A DNA stretch of 7,841 nt from JBGOUJ01 sp041477005 (GTDB taxonomy: Bacteria; Acidobacteriota; Terriglobia; Bryobacterales; JACQDG01): positions 1 through 7,841 of the forward strand of contig JBGOUJ010000373.1 of NCBI GenBank assembly GCA_041477005.1, written 5' to 3'. Of the stretch, positions 7,701 to 7,841 are shown piece after piece. Each line of letters starts with the position of its first letter. The stretch's first letter is position 1. A program made the translations under genes and the position numbers. The notes beneath the pieces were generated by a model, which made no database searches, was not told where the DNA came from, and saw nothing but the letters and a program-made list of their open reading frames with translations.

Positions 7701-7841
7701 TCCGGCTGCGGCCCATCATGATGACCATGCTGGTGGCGACGCTCGGTCTGCTGCCGGCAGCCGTTTCGACGGGCATCGGCTCCGATTCGCAGCGTCCCTT
7801 CGCCAGAGTGATCGTGGGCGGGCTGATCGTGGACCTGTTTC
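4796..7841 (+). CDS. czcA: CzcA-like heavy-metal RND efflux pump, 3' end cut by window edge
   Basis: Inner-membrane proton/metal antiporter of the HME-RND family. The frame is open for 1015 codons and leaves the window inside TM12; family members are about 1040-1060 aa, so only a few tens of residues are missing. The N-terminus (MIRYLVDFALREKLIV) and TM1 (about 13-33) fix the start. TM2-TM6 lie at about 352-502, TM7 at about 534-555, TM8 from about 873, and TM9-TM11 at about 898-992, with large periplasmic loops after TM1 and TM7. The TM4 proton-relay signature is intact: DFGMVVDGSVVMVEN, with D404, D410 and E417 matching CzcA D402, D408 and E415. This differs from the copper/silver CusA form, which lacks the first Asp. 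Divalent Zn/Co/Cd/Ni export is likely; the exact ion is undetermined. The start is 5 nt after the adaptor stop, with no good ribosome binding site, so translation is probably coupled. Confidence 0.96.
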   Translation, partial: MIRYLVDFALREKLIVLAVGAMLLIWGVISFHNLPVEAYPDVANTWVQVITQWPGHAAEEVEQQVTIPIEAQVNGVGHLAYLRSVSLFGLSVVTLIFDDEAENLLSRQQVLEKLAQVSLPQGLNPVLGPDYSPVGQIYFYTLTSTNPKYDLTELKALQDWVLQKQFKAVPNVVDVSSFGGTTREYQVRLDPNKLISYGLSLAQVEQALAANNVNAGGSFIEHGQQAFNVRAVGLMTSTDDIGATVVKTQGGTPVRVRDVAVLTQAPKIRLGQIGKAIHHEDGRVVDNSDVLEGIVLMRKGAEFDSTIDGIHAKVRELNDHLLPPGVKIVPHLDRGDLVHYTTRTVMHNLTEGILLVVAVLFLFLGNFRSALVVTLTIPFSLLFAAILLQLCHIPANLLSLGALDFGMVVDGSVVMVENILRHVNRASASRQAIGARIGAAAHEVQRPVFYARLIIITAYLPIFTLQRVEGRLFRPMAWTVAFALLGALLFALLLAPVLSSYLFQEGMREWKNPVLEWITNLYRRQLGWCVRHRWITSGVTLGALAGALFLAYSGAVGSEFLPHLDEGAIWARGTLASSTGPTEGERVTHEARLIFAKFPEVTQVVSQVGRPDDGTDATGFFNTEYFVDLRPHEQWRQQFRSKEDLIAAMDREVEKIPGVNWNFSQPIQDNMEEAVSGVKGQLAVKMYGTDLRELERTADKIVDVMKAIPGVADLGVFRVVGQPNVNLIVDRGKADRYGINVSDVQDAIETAVGGKAVSQILQGERRYDLVVRYQEPFRRTVEEITNIRILAPTGERVSLGQVCTVKIEDGASMIYRETNSRYIAIKYSVRGRDLGSTVEQAMRAVERRVKLPEGYRLDWAGEYESQKRANRRLAFIVPITILAIFLILYAAFDSFKWSLLILMNVALAPIGGILTLYFTNTHFSVSSGLGFLALFGVSVEIGVILVEYINQLRVRGHSVAESAIEGAVLRLRPIMMTMLVATLGLLPAAVSTGIGSDSQRPFARVIVGGLIVDLF

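Noticed and set aside
4796..7841. Copper/silver pump (CusA type)
   Set aside because: The TM4 motif is DFG..VDG with both aspartates, unlike the CusA signature, and the adaptor lacks a methionine-rich N-terminus.

Overview
The window is GC-rich bacterial DNA (my estimate is mid-60s % GC). It holds a heavy-metal RND efflux operon (czcCBA type) divergently transcribed from a two-component regulatory pair, with a short-period tandem repeat at the left edge. A three-gene czc-type operon implies a Gram-negative, double-membraned organism. The overall style suggests an acidobacterium of the Solibacter/Bryobacter kind: a NarL-type regulator beside a CzcA pump, a G-rich 20-bp tandem repeat, and a GC-rich palindrome with arms near ACGGTCGCGGCTC. 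That assignment rests on recollection of similar elements and was not tested.

Layout. Positions 1-162 are a 20-21 bp tandem repeat that runs off the left edge. Positions 163-270 hold nothing I can assign. On the minus strand, reading right to left, a membrane histidine kinase (2195-906) and a NarL/FixJ response regulator (909-271) overlap by ATGA. Positions 2196-2334 are the divergent intergenic region. On the plus strand follow a CzcC-like outer-membrane factor (2335-3591), a CzcB-like periplasmic adaptor (3588-4790, ATGA overlap) and a CzcA-like RND pump (4796 to beyond the right edge; 1015 codons visible, probably lacking only a few tens of residues).

How the genes work together. The pump, adaptor lipoprotein and outer-membrane channel should form a tripartite proton-driven exporter of divalent metal ions. 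The kinase and regulator are placed to sense an envelope signal and control the operon. This is inference from position: the best-known metal-responsive pairs beside such pumps (CzcRS, CusRS) use OmpR-type regulators, while this one uses a NarL-type regulator and a HisKA_3-type kinase.

The most unusual structure is a 59-bp imperfect palindrome (3610-3668). It lies inside the first codons of the adaptor gene and ends exactly at an in-frame ATG with its own ribosome binding site. It looks like a REP-type element that landed in a coding region. It either encodes an arginine-rich signal-peptide N-region or forms an mRNA hairpin that hides a second start site. I found no clearly new multi-gene system; the genes themselves belong to recognised families.
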